From Rhizobiaceae bacterium (GTDB lineage Bacteria > Pseudomonadota > Alphaproteobacteria > Rhizobiales > Rhizobiaceae): DNA of 64,000 nt. Position 1 is the stretch's first letter; each line of letters begins with the position of its first letter. The notes beneath the pieces are model-generated. The model had not been told where the DNA came from. It ran no database searches and was given only the letters and a program-made list of their open reading frames with translations. The stretch spans positions 3,712,140 to 3,776,139 of the forward strand of contig JAMLJB010000001.1 of assembly GCA_023953835.1 (NCBI GenBank), in the 5' to 3' direction. The translations under genes were made by a program, and so were the position numbers. Shown here piece by piece: positions 1-7,909 of the stretch.

Positions 1-83
1 GTGCAGCCGTATTTGACGCCCAGATAGGGAACCGTGCAGCAGGCCGGTCATTATCCTCCCAAGGATGATCGGAATGCTCTACC

Positions 84-98
84 GCAAAAAGTTTTTGC
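84..98. repeat. 15-nt palindrome upstream of omp25-like gene
   Basis: GCAAAAA-G-TTTTTGC is a perfect 7+1+7 inverted repeat, 23 bases before the chosen start of the porin-like gene. It could be a small leader hairpin or a protein site. It is AT-rich and has no GC stem plus U-run, so it is not called a terminator. Nothing else is recognised in bases 1-121. Confidence 0.35.
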
Positions 99-121
99 GT
101 CTTTGGCAAGGAGTACAAGAA

Positions 122-781
122 ATGTCAGCCAAATTTAAGTTCGCGCGCCCGCTTGCGCTCGCCGGAGCCATCGCGCTGCTTGGCGCGGCGCCTGTGTTCG
201 CCGCAGACGCCATCGAACAGGTTCCCGAACCGGCGGTTCCCATGGAGCAACCACCGCTCGCCACCTGGACCGGTCCTTATGCCGGTGTCCAGCTCGGCTA
301 CGGCTTCTCGGGCCGCGTTCAGGAGCCGGGCAATGAAATCAGCACCGATGGCGTTCTCGGCGGCGCATTCGCCGGCTACCAGAGCGATTTCGGCAATGGA
401 ATCGTGGCGGGTGTCGAAGGCGATGTCGGCTATTCGGGCGTGAAGGGCGACAATGCCGGAACTGAGGCGAAGGCAGGTGTCGAAGGATCGCTGCGTGCGC
501 GCCTCGGCTATGCCGTCAGCCCGGACATTCTGCCCTACATTACCGCTGGTGGTGCGGCGCAGAGCCTCAAGGTCACCGAAGGCGGCCTCAGCGACCGCAA
601 CACCATGCTCGGCTGGACCGCCGGCGCGGGTGTCGACGTGAAGGTCACCGAGAACGTGTTCGTTCGCGGCGAGTATCGCTACACCGATTTCGGCAGCGAG
701 GACTTCACAACCGGAAGTGGCACCCGTTCGGTGGACAACCACGACAACCGGGTGAGCCTCGGTGTCGGCTTCAAGTTCTGA
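122..781 (+). CDS. Outer membrane beta-barrel protein, Omp25/opacity-porin family
   Basis: A 219-residue secreted outer-membrane protein of the small 8-strand beta-barrel type (Omp25/Omp31, OmpA-like transmembrane domain) common in Rhizobiales. Residues 1 to about 27 form a clear Sec signal peptide ending in VFAA. The body alternates polar and hydrophobic residues, with glycine/aromatic turns (GPYAGVQLGYGF, RARLGYAV, VRGEYRYTDFG), and ends in FKF with a terminal Phe as in many barrels. The ATG at 122 is preferred over the in-frame ATG at 65 because it follows an AAGGAG ribosome site and begins directly with the signal peptide. A strong terminator follows, so it looks monocistronic. These proteins are structural or surface antigens; a specific transport role cannot be inferred. 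Confidence 0.88.
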   Translation: MSAKFKFARPLALAGAIALLGAAPVFAADAIEQVPEPAVPMEQPPLATWTGPYAGVQLGYGFSGRVQEPGNEISTDGVLGGAFAGYQSDFGNGIVAGVEGDVGYSGVKGDNAGTEAKAGVEGSLRARLGYAVSPDILPYITAGGAAQSLKVTEGGLSDRNTMLGWTAGAGVDVKVTENVFVRGEYRYTDFGSEDFTTGSGTRSVDNHDNRVSLGVGFKF

Positions 782-800
782 CCGAAGTCAGTCCCATGAA

Positions 801-829
801 AAAACCGGGCTTCAACGCCCGGTTTTTTT
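801..829 (+). terminator. Intrinsic terminator of omp25-like gene
   Basis: CCGGGC-TTCAAC-GCCCGG hairpin (805-822) is followed by seven T residues and preceded by an A-run. It is a classic Rho-independent terminator 23 bases after the stop codon, and the A-run may let it serve the converging minus-strand GST gene too. Confidence 0.9.
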
Positions 830-904
830 GTGTCCGCATTCCTGCGGTTTGCGCGAGGAATTGCGCATTCTTCCCACATATCTGAATTTATGCGGGCGCG
901 TTTT

Positions 905-1504
905 TCAGTTTTTCGGCGTTTTTTCGGCGATATCGGGCCACTTCTCATCGAAGCGCGCGGACCATCTGCGCAATTTTCCGCGCCCCTTCTCCCACTTTCC
1001 AGCGAAGCGAAGATCGAGATATCCGATCATCGCCCGCACCGCGATCTGCCCCGCCGAGATGGTTTTCGGAAGCTTCGGAGGGTTGGCGTTCAGCACGTCC
1101 AGGCCGCGAGCGGCCTTCTCCCACTGGCGGTCGAGCCAGGGCTGATGCACCTTTTCTTCCGGGCGCATGCGCCGTTCATACACGATAGCCAAAAGACAGT
1201 CGGTGATGCCGTCAGCAAGCGCCTCCAGCTTTTCGGCCTCGAAGCGCTTGGCCGGGTTGCGCGGGAAAATCTTGTTTCCGCTCAAACGGTTAAGGTATTG
1301 GGTTATGACCCTGCTGTCATATACGCCGATCCCGTCATCGGTGATCAATGTCGGTATCTTCCCGAGCGGATTGGCGTTGACCAGTACCGGCGGGTTCTCT
1401 CCGGTGTTGACGATCTCCTCCTCAAGCGGAATGCCGCCGAGCACAGCCGACATCCGCACTTTCGCACTGTACGGCGACGCTGTGGCATAAAGCAGTCTGG
1501 GCAT
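905..1504 (-). CDS. Glutathione S-transferase family protein
   Basis: 199 residues, a normal GST length. The N-terminal thioredoxin-fold domain is recognisable: SPYSAKVRM near residue 10 (active-site region with Ser/Tyr), the cis-proline element GKIPTL near 50, and YDSRVITQYL near 62 (glutathione gamma-Glu contact). The C-terminal part is helical. It is expected to be a cytosolic enzyme or stress protein conjugating or reducing with glutathione; the substrate is unknown. It lies 5 bases downstream of the RNase T2 gene on the same strand and may be co-transcribed with it. Confidence 0.9.
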   Translation of the reverse strand: MPRLLYATASPYSAKVRMSAVLGGIPLEEEIVNTGENPPVLVNANPLGKIPTLITDDGIGVYDSRVITQYLNRLSGNKIFPRNPAKRFEAEKLEALADGITDCLLAIVYERRMRPEEKVHQPWLDRQWEKAARGLDVLNANPPKLPKTISAGQIAVRAMIGYLDLRFAGKWEKGRGKLRRWSARFDEKWPDIAEKTPKN

Positions 1505-1509
1505 GTTTT

Positions 1510-2172
1510 TCAGTCCTTTCCTCGCAGCCTGGGGATGCGCAGATCATCTGCCTTGCAGGACTTGCGCTCCAGCTCGCCGCAAGTGCGGAATTGCAGGTCC
1601 CTCGTCAAGCAGATGCGCACTTCGCGCAACAGCCGTTTGCTGCATGACACGGAGATTCCGTCTTCTGGCATGCCGGGGTTGGCGTCGGAAAAGGCGCGCT
1701 CGATGTCGGTGTCGCCAATTGAACCGATGTCATTATCACCTTGGAATTGCTGTGGAATCTCTATTTCGCGAAAGGCCGCTCGGACCGTTCGAAAGTAGTC
1801 CGTCTGGCTCATGCCGGAGCAGGAACCGTGCATGCGCCATTGGTGCCCGACCAGCCCTGCGGACGGCATTATGTCGCGCAGCTGCTCGACGAGCGAATCC
1901 GGGACCCGGCGTTGTCCGGTGTAGCAATCGCGCGGATAGCCGCGTTCATATTGCGGCCAAAGCCCGTGCACGATGAACCCGTAGGGCCGCGCTGATGCGC
2001 ATTGCTGGGTGTTTTCCGCATCGCCTTCCTCCGCGCAGAATGACGGCGACCAGCTCAACGACAACACGTAGAAATCGAAATCGCCGGACGGCCTTTGGTC
2101 AGAGGCAAACGACGGAAAACAAAAGAGAAAAGCGACCGCGAGTGCGGCCGCCACACGCTTTGGAAACGCCAT
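1510..2172 (-). CDS. Ribonuclease T2 family protein, secreted
   Basis: 220 residues starting at ATG 2172, directly ahead of a signal peptide (MAFPKR... to FAS). An upstream in-frame start at 2238 would only add a poor N-terminus overlapping the next gene. Both T2 catalytic blocks are visible: CAS1 as FIVHGLWPQ (His69) and CAS2 as HQWRMHGSC (His110, His115). Cys residues suitable for disulfides fit a periplasmic endoribonuclease making 2',3'-cyclic phosphates. CAS2 normally carries Glu after the first His and Lys before the second; here they are Gln111 and Met114, so activity may be altered. It sits 7 bases downstream of another exported protein gene. Confidence 0.87.
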   Translation of the reverse strand: MAFPKRVAAALAVAFLFCFPSFASDQRPSGDFDFYVLSLSWSPSFCAEEGDAENTQQCASARPYGFIVHGLWPQYERGYPRDCYTGQRRVPDSLVEQLRDIMPSAGLVGHQWRMHGSCSGMSQTDYFRTVRAAFREIEIPQQFQGDNDIGSIGDTDIERAFSDANPGMPEDGISVSCSKRLLREVRICLTRDLQFRTCGELERKSCKADDLRIPRLRGKD

Positions 2173-2179
2173 CTGCCAA

Positions 2180-2653
2180 TCAGCGCAGGACGCGGCAGGC
2201 GCCGTTATAGACGAACCAGCGGTCAAAGCCCGAAACACAGAATTCGACGTTCGAGCCGTAAGTTTCGTTTGCGAGGCCGAAGCCCGCCGCCAGCGTGGCG
2301 AAACCCATTTTCTCTTCGATCAGATACCAGATTTCATGCTGACCGCCGTCGGAAAGCGCCACTGTCGCCCCGCAATACCGCCGGGCAATCGTGCTTTCCT
2401 CGTAGGCTGGCTCGTAGCGATTCTCGTGGATGTTGTGGAACTCAAGGATCGACACATCCGGCAGGTGCGGCACATGCGTCACCTGATAGCGGAAGCGCGA
2501 TTGGATGCGGCCCAGCACACCGCTGTTGCCGCATGCTCCGCTGTAATCCGACGGCCCGCTGTAGAGCGCATCCGCACTCATCGATGGCGTAGCGACACTG
2601 ACGGGCGCAAGCGCCAGGGTGAATGCAATCAGGCCGCGAACAAATTGGCGCAT
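2180..2653 (-). CDS. Secreted hypothetical protein
   Basis: 157 residues with an N-terminal signal peptide (ALAPVSVATPSMSA, cleavage near residue 27). I do not recognise a named domain. The mature part has four Cys (CGNSG, RRYCGATV, VEFCVSG, GACRVL) that could form two disulfides, consistent with periplasmic location. It is encoded just upstream of RNase T2 (7-base gap) in the same direction, so the two exported proteins may be made together. It could be a periplasmic partner or inhibitor, but that is a guess from position only. Confidence 0.7.
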   Translation of the reverse strand: MRQFVRGLIAFTLALAPVSVATPSMSADALYSGPSDYSGACGNSGVLGRIQSRFRYQVTHVPHLPDVSILEFHNIHENRYEPAYEESTIARRYCGATVALSDGGQHEIWYLIEEKMGFATLAAGFGLANETYGSNVEFCVSGFDRWFVYNGACRVLR

Positions 2654-2708
2654 GGGTGGTCCCCTACAATCTCCGGTTGGCGCACATTGCGTAAGGGAAG
2701 TGCTTCGG

Positions 2709-3566
2709 TCAAGCGCTCGTTTCGGAGGCCGAAAGCCATCTGGTGTTCCACGACGCGCCGGACGGATCGCCCAAAAGCCGGCAAAGCGCAGGCAAAATGA
2801 CGCGCATCTCCTGCTCCAGCACGAATGGCGGGTTGATGACGACCATTCCGCACCCGTCGAGGGACGGTGTCCCGCTCCGGGTGCGGATCATGAGGCTGAG
2901 GTCGAGTATCTTCGGTATGCCACTTGCCGCCAGCCCGTCGCGAAACGATGCCACGGCCTTTCGGTCCTTGACCGGGTACCACAACGCCTGAACGCCGCCC
3001 GGCCAGCGCCTGTGCGCCTTGACCGCGCCATCCAGCATCCTCTCGAACTCGCCCTGCTGTTCGAACGGCGGATCGACCAGGATCAGCCCGCGCTTTTCCT
3101 TCGGCGGCACATGTGCTCCAAGCGAAAGCCAGCCGTCGAGCTGGATCGTCCGAACCTGAATATCGCCCGCAAACAATTGCTTTAAAAGGAGAAAATCCTG
3201 CGGATGCAGTTCGATCGCGGTCAACCGGTCGCTGCGCCGCAAAAGGTGCCGGGTGATCCACGGGGAACCCGGATAGAGGCTTGCGCCGGCCTCCCGCGCG
3301 GCGGATACGGCTTCCAGATAGGGCGCGAGCAATGCCGCAAGCGGCGCATCGAGCGCTGCGTCTTCCAGCCTTCCGATGCCGCCGAGCCATTCGCCCGTGC
3401 GCGCAGAATCGCCGCCCGAAAGATCGTACAGCCCTGCGCCCGCATGCGTGTCGATGACGCGGAAAGGCTTGTCCTTGCGCTTCAGATATTCGAGCAAGCG
3501 GCACAGCGTGACGTGCTTCATCACATCCGCGAAATTTCCTGCGTGAAAGGAATGGCGATAGTTCAT
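2709..3566 (-). CDS. rlmJ: 23S rRNA (adenine-N6)-methyltransferase RlmJ
   Basis: 285 residues matching the RlmJ/YhiR family, which methylates A2030 of 23S rRNA using S-adenosylmethionine. The family signature N-terminus MNYRHSFHAGNFADVMKH is complete; RVIDTHAGAGLYDL is the SAM-binding motif I (about residues 36-50), and ILVDPPFEQQ (about 162) is the catalytic DPPF-type motif of N6-adenine methylases. The C-terminal NPPF (about 246) is typical. It is a stand-alone housekeeping gene on the minus strand. Confidence 0.93.
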   Translation of the reverse strand: MNYRHSFHAGNFADVMKHVTLCRLLEYLKRKDKPFRVIDTHAGAGLYDLSGGDSARTGEWLGGIGRLEDAALDAPLAALLAPYLEAVSAAREAGASLYPGSPWITRHLLRRSDRLTAIELHPQDFLLLKQLFAGDIQVRTIQLDGWLSLGAHVPPKEKRGLILVDPPFEQQGEFERMLDGAVKAHRRWPGGVQALWYPVKDRKAVASFRDGLAASGIPKILDLSLMIRTRSGTPSLDGCGMVVINPPFVLEQEMRVILPALCRLLGDPSGASWNTRWLSASETSA

Positions 3567-3582
3567 TGCCGAATGCGCGGTT

Positions 3583-4188
3583 TCACGCGCTGCCGCCCCT
3601 GCCCCAGCGCGGAGCCGGCGGCTGTTCGTTGGGGTTGCGATCCTTGCGCCTGCGGCTGAGAATCAAGCCGGCAATACCGAGCCCAACCAGCACGAATCCT
3701 GCCGGTTGCGCGCGCGGTTCAACCCCGCCTGCATTGGCGCGCAAGATCAGGTCGACCTTGCTGAAATTCACGCCGCCAGCATCGCCCTGCCCGACATTGA
3801 AGGTGTAATCCGCATTTTCGACCGGCGTGATGAGGCCCGCTTGGTCGCGAAATATCGTTTCGGTAGACTGCGGGCTCTGCTCGCGCTGCACCGACCTCGA
3901 AAACGACATCCTGTCCGTCAGCACGTTGCGTCCGCCCACCGATGCCGTAAGCGTCAGCACCGCGATATTGCCCGAGAAATTGGCGGGTCCCCGGCTCGCC
4001 AGATCGACCATCACGCGAACCGGATCATCTTCCGGGGCAAGGCGCACGGTGACGGGCCGGAAGCCGGTCGACTGCTCGAAAACGGTGATCGATCCGAGAT
4101 CACGGCCGCTGAAATTGTTCTGGTACCACGGATAGATCCCGGCCAGGGCGACGCCCGCGAGAAGAAGGAGAAGGGACAAAAAGCGCAT
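3583..4188 (-). CDS. Membrane-anchored hypothetical protein
   Basis: 201 residues. A hydrophobic N-terminus (RFLSLLLLLAGVALAGIYPWY) is either a signal anchor or signal peptide. The middle is a predicted beta-rich extracytoplasmic domain, and a second hydrophobic stretch (GFVLVGLGIAGLIL, about 165-179) is followed by Arg/Lys-rich SRRRKDR, which would place the C-terminus in the cytoplasm. No family is recognised. It is 16 bases from rlmJ and 30 bases from holC on the same strand. Confidence 0.65.
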   Translation of the reverse strand: MRFLSLLLLLAGVALAGIYPWYQNNFSGRDLGSITVFEQSTGFRPVTVRLAPEDDPVRVMVDLASRGPANFSGNIAVLTLTASVGGRNVLTDRMSFSRSVQREQSPQSTETIFRDQAGLITPVENADYTFNVGQGDAGGVNFSKVDLILRANAGGVEPRAQPAGFVLVGLGIAGLILSRRRKDRNPNEQPPAPRWGRGGSA

Positions 4189-4218
4189 GATATTCAGATA
4201 CTTCTTATATTTCTTCGG

Positions 4219-4668
4219 TTACACCTTGCGTTCCCAGCGCCGGTCGTCGGTCTGCTGCCAGTAGGTCACCTCGTGGCCCTTTGCCTTGAGGTCGCGCCAA
4301 TAGCCGCGAGCCGACGAGAGTTGCGATTCGTCATGTCCATCGAACATCAGCACGCCGCGCTGATATGGGGCAAGGTCGGGCGGCTCCGCGCCTTCGACCA
4401 TGAACCGGATTTGCGCATCGTTTGCGTTCGCCGTTCCGGTCGTCAACAATATGGGCTGGTCGGGCGCATTCGGCTCGGTGTCCAGCCCATGCGCCAGAAA
4501 CGAATCGTCGCGAAATGTCCAGAGCACCGTGTCGAGCGCGTTGCGCCGCTCCTCGCTCGCCGTCTGGACGACCGCGCGCCAGCCGCGCGCGACGCTGCGC
4601 TCCAGCAGGCCGGGCAGCGCGTCCTCCAGCGTCGAAACGGTGAGATGATAGAAGAGGACTTCCGTCAC
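4219..4668 (-). CDS. holC: DNA polymerase III subunit chi
   Basis: 149 residues of the HolC family, the clamp-loader accessory subunit that contacts SSB. Recognisable stretches are VLFYHLT at the start, LLERSVARGWRAVVQ, and a tail ending EVTYWQQTDDRRWERK typical of chi. The start is GTG 4668, not the longer in-frame ATG at 4794: GTG overlaps the pepA stop as GTGA, the usual translational coupling of pepA-holC in proteobacteria. Length fits the family. Confidence 0.9.
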   Translation of the reverse strand: MTEVLFYHLTVSTLEDALPGLLERSVARGWRAVVQTASEERRNALDTVLWTFRDDSFLAHGLDTEPNAPDQPILLTTGTANANDAQIRFMVEGAEPPDLAPYQRGVLMFDGHDESQLSSARGYWRDLKAKGHEVTYWQQTDDRRWERKV

Positions 4669-6158
4669 GCGCCCTCGCATGTGTCCTGCACGAAGCGGTC
4701 GAGCAGCCGCACGCCGAAGCCCGTTCCCCAGGACTGGTTGATTTCGCTGGGCGGCGCGGCCATTGCGGTGCCCGCAATGTCCAGATGCGCCCACGGCGTG
4801 TCCTTGACGAAGCGCTGGAGGAATTGCGCCGCCGAAACCGCGCCGCCATAGCGGCCTCCGACATTTTTCATGTCGGCGTTTTTCGAGTTGATAAGCTTGT
4901 CGTAGTCCTCGCCCATCGGCATGCGCCAGAGGCGCTCATGCGTCGACAGGCCGGCGGCGACGAGCTGCTGCGAAAGCTCGTCATCATTGCAGAACAGCCC
5001 CGCATGGAACTGGCCGAGGGAAACCATGATAGCGCCGGTCAGGGTCGCGAGGTCGATCATCAGCTTCGGCTGGAAGCGCTGCTGGCAGTACCAGAGCACG
5101 TCGGCAAGGACGAGGCGGCCCTCCGCGTCCGTGTTCATCACCTCGATTGTCTGCCCGGACATGGATTTGACGATGTCGCCCGGACGCTGTGCATTGCCGT
5201 CGACCATGTTTTCGACGACGCCAATGATGCCAACGACATTGGCCTTGGCCTTGCGGCCCGCAATGGCGCGCATCGCCCCGACGACGGCGGCGGCACCGCC
5301 CATGTCGCCCTTCATGTCCTCCATGCCCGATGCGGTCTTCATCGAGTTGCCGCCGGTGTCGAACACCACCCCCTTGCCGATGAAAGCAACCGGCTTGTTC
5401 CGCGGCTTGCCGCCGTTCCATTTCATGACGACCACGCGCGACGGGCGCGACGAACCCTGCCCCACGCCGAGCAGAGCGCCCATGCCGAGCTTCTTCATTT
5501 CCCGCTCGGTCAGCACCTCGACCGAAAGTCCAATGGATTCCAATGCCTTGGCGGCAGCGGCGAACTCAATCGGTCCGAGTGTGTTCGCCGGTTCGTTGAC
5601 GAGGTCGCGGGCGAGACAGACGCCTTCGACCACATTGGCCAGCGCGGTGAAGGCGCGCTTTGCCGCCGTCGGCTCGGCGCAGGCAATCGTGACCCGGAGC
5701 GCCGGGGTTGGTTCCTGTTCCTCATCGTCGCGCTTCGTCTTGTATTTGTCGAAACGATAGCTGCGCAAAAGGATGCCAGCGCCGATCGCGGCGGCCTGCG
5801 CCGGACCGACCGGCACGCCCGGCAGTTCGGCCACGATGGTGACCTCGCCGCGCCCGCGAAAGGCGGCAGCCGCCGCCCCGCCCAGGCGCAGCCAGGAAAA
5901 TTCGTTCAGCGCCGCGATCTTGCCGATCCCAAGCGCGGTGATCCTGTCCAGCGGAGAACCGCCCGGCGCCAGCACTTCACTCGACCCACCGAACGGACCT
6001 TTGAAGCCGCTGATCGAAAAGCTGCGCACCAGATGACCGCCGGAATCGCAGGCCGTAGCGGCAGGCGAGAGGGACAGGTCGTCGGCCACGAGCAGAATCG
6101 CCGATCCCTTGCGCGGAACGGAGAGCTTGGCAAATGTGATCGTCGGCTTGGCGTTCAT
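4665..6158 (-). CDS. pepA: Leucyl aminopeptidase (M17)
   Basis: 497 residues, the full M17 family length. The di-metal C-terminal catalytic domain is clear: the Lys-containing FIGKGVVFDTGG segment (about 258-270), KGDMGGAA, and the signature NTDAEGRL (about 340-347), whose Asp and Glu are metal ligands. It cleaves N-terminal Leu and other residues from peptides in the cytosol; some homologues also bind DNA in site-specific recombination. The start ATG abuts a 270-bp inverted-repeat element, so the ribosome-binding region lies within that repeat. The downstream gene holC overlaps by 4 bases. Confidence 0.95.
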   Translation of the reverse strand: MNAKPTITFAKLSVPRKGSAILLVADDLSLSPAATACDSGGHLVRSFSISGFKGPFGGSSEVLAPGGSPLDRITALGIGKIAALNEFSWLRLGGAAAAAFRGRGEVTIVAELPGVPVGPAQAAAIGAGILLRSYRFDKYKTKRDDEEQEPTPALRVTIACAEPTAAKRAFTALANVVEGVCLARDLVNEPANTLGPIEFAAAAKALESIGLSVEVLTEREMKKLGMGALLGVGQGSSRPSRVVVMKWNGGKPRNKPVAFIGKGVVFDTGGNSMKTASGMEDMKGDMGGAAAVVGAMRAIAGRKAKANVVGIIGVVENMVDGNAQRPGDIVKSMSGQTIEVMNTDAEGRLVLADVLWYCQQRFQPKLMIDLATLTGAIMVSLGQFHAGLFCNDDELSQQLVAAGLSTHERLWRMPMGEDYDKLINSKNADMKNVGGRYGGAVSAAQFLQRFVKDTPWAHLDIAGTAMAAPPSEINQSWGTGFGVRLLDRFVQDTCEGA

Positions 6159-6426
6159 AGGGTCAGGACCTGTTGATTTGGACGAAATGGTGCGAGGCCA
6201 TCCGGTCCGATACGAGGAGCAAGGACGAAGGAAATGTAAGCATTTTCAAATTCCTTGCGACGAAGTTGCGGGCCGGATGGACCACATCCGAAGGACACCG
6301 GAACGGCTGCAAGCTGCCGCGTCGAACCGCTCGGACGATGGAACCCCATCGACCTTCGCGCCTCTCCTTGCATCTTCTTGCCGTTTCAGGCGCCATTTCG
6401 TTCAAATCAACAGGTCCTGACCCTAG
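6157..6426. repeat. ~270-bp inverted-repeat (MITE/REP-like) element abutting pepA
   Basis: The left end at 6157-6178 (TAGGGTCAGGACCTG...) is repeated in inverted orientation at 6404-6426, with 22 bases identical and similarity continuing for about 35 bases (GGACGAAATGGTGCG versus GAACGAAATGGCGCC). The interior contains several short hairpins (for example CGGATG-GACCA-CATCCG near 6280) and no convincing gene; open frames read in from both ends only because the ends mirror each other. Terminal inverted repeats plus no coding capacity fit a non-autonomous mobile or palindromic repeat. No flanking target duplication was identified. Confidence 0.7.
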
Positions 6427-6727
6427 CAATCTCACATCAGAATTGGCCGCAGGCCGGAGGTTTCTTCCATTTGCGCTCATTTGCAAGCGCGCCCTCTCCG
6501 GTGGCATACCAGATTTGGAAGAAAAGCCCACTGTGGTCGTTATTCTGTCAATAAACTGATAACCATGTCTATTCGGCTTTTGTAAGCCAATCCAAACCAG
6601 TATCACCCATCAGGTCGGGACCATTTTTGACTCGCAGAAGGAAGGACCCCAAAGGGACTCGCTCGCACCAGATAAGACGTGATGTCGAGCAACCCGGTGC
6701 CGGCGGCGCGAACCAGTCCAAATCATC
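6427..6727. other. pepA-lptF intergenic region
   Basis: About 300 bases between the inverted-repeat element and lptF. It must carry the promoter of the lptF-lptG-lptD operon, but I cannot pick one with confidence. No RNA gene, ORF or clear terminator is seen. Several short stretches are more AT-rich (around 6530-6570) than the flanking genes. Confidence 0.4.
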
Positions 6728-7909
6728 ATGAAGGTCCTTGAACGCTACATATTGCGGCGCGTGTTCGCCGTCTTTGCGGCAGCCCTCGGCTGGACCCTTG
6801 CTATTGTCTGGACGACACAGGTGCTGGCGCGAATCGACCTGGTGACCGACAGCGGCCAGACGGCGCTTACCTTCTTCCAGATCGCGACGCTGGTCATGCC
6901 GACCGTCATCCCGCTGGTCCTGCCGTTTGCATTGATCATCGGCATCACGCAGACGCTCGCGACGATGAACAGTGATTCAGAACTCGCCGTGATAAGCGCA
7001 TCCGGCGCATCGCGGATGACGGTCATCAAGCCCATCATGCTGCTGGCGCTTGCGGTAAGCGTGCTCTCGTTCGCCGTCGACAATCTGGTCGAGCCAGCGG
7101 CACGCCAGAAGAACCGCGAACTTATCGCCGATTCGCGCGGCGACCTGTTGTCGCTGCTGCTTCAGGAAGGCGCATTCCGCCGCATTGAGGACGGCCTTTA
7201 TGTACAGATCGGGGAGCGACTGCCGGACGGCAAGCTCGGCCAGATCTTCGTTGCGGATTCGCGCGAGCCGAACATCGACTTCATCTACTACGCAAAGACC
7301 GGCACCGTCGTCCGGACTGAGGACAAGTCCGCATTGCTGATGTTCGACGGCGTGGTGCAGCGGAAAACACCGACAGGCGGCGTGTCGGTCATTCGCTTCG
7401 CTTCCTACTCCTTCGACCTCGGCACATTCACGGCGGAAGTCAACGAGGTGACATTCCAGCCGAAGGACCAGACCTTTTCCTATCTGCTCAACCCGGACCC
7501 TAACGACCGCAATTTCCAGAGAAAGCCGCAGGCCTACCGCGCCGAGCTGCACCGACGCCTGACCGAATGGCTTTATCCGGCCATTTTCGCGCTGATTGCC
7601 ATTGCGGTGGCGGGAGATGCGCGGTCCCACCGGGAGGCACGGGTGCATCCGATGATTACAGCCATCGTCATTGCCCTGTTCTGGTGGTGGGTCGGCTATT
7701 TCGTCAGCGACCGCGCCGAAACGGAACCCGTATTCGTCTATGCGATGTATGGGGCGCCCGCACTGGCGAGCGCCATCGCCATCGGGTTCATCGCGGCGAA
7801 CCGCGCGCTGGAGCTGCCGATGGGCGTGGTTGACTGGGTCGCCTCGCTCTTCGGTTCGATCTGGCGCGCCATCGTCCCGCGCAGGCATGCGGCAGCGGGG
7901 GGCGCGTGA
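6728..7909 (+). CDS. lptF: LPS export ABC transporter permease LptF
   Basis: 393 residues, typical for LptF. It begins MKVLERYILRRVF, the conserved LptF/G opening, with transmembrane segments near residues 12-33, 55-78 and 98-118, a periplasmic beta-jellyroll-like middle (about 125-270) and three C-terminal membrane segments. With LptG and the LptB ATPase (not in the window) it extracts lipopolysaccharide from the inner membrane and feeds it to the periplasmic bridge ending in LptD. It is first of the run lptF-lptG-lptD-surA-pdxA-rsmA and overlaps lptG. Confidence 0.94.
   Translation: MKVLERYILRRVFAVFAAALGWTLAIVWTTQVLARIDLVTDSGQTALTFFQIATLVMPTVIPLVLPFALIIGITQTLATMNSDSELAVISASGASRMTVIKPIMLLALAVSVLSFAVDNLVEPAARQKNRELIADSRGDLLSLLLQEGAFRRIEDGLYVQIGERLPDGKLGQIFVADSREPNIDFIYYAKTGTVVRTEDKSALLMFDGVVQRKTPTGGVSVIRFASYSFDLGTFTAEVNEVTFQPKDQTFSYLLNPDPNDRNFQRKPQAYRAELHRRLTEWLYPAIFALIAIAVAGDARSHREARVHPMITAIVIALFWWWVGYFVSDRAETEPVFVYAMYGAPALASAIAIGFIAANRALELPMGVVDWVASLFGSIWRAIVPRRHAAAGGA

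Noticed and set aside
84..98. Palindrome as an intrinsic terminator
   Set aside because: The stem is A/T-rich with no GC core; it would be too weak to terminate on its own.
79..742. Long minus-strand frames under the porin-like gene
   Set aside because: They mirror the codon bias of the plus-strand gene (high GC3) and encode low-complexity Ala/Arg-rich sequence with no family likeness; the same holds for most long antisense frames in this window, for example under pepA, lptD and secDF.
6109..6606. Frames on both strands across the inverted-repeat element
   Set aside because: They share the peptide GSGPVDL-D/N-EM only because the element ends are inverted copies; neither has homology or a ribosome site.
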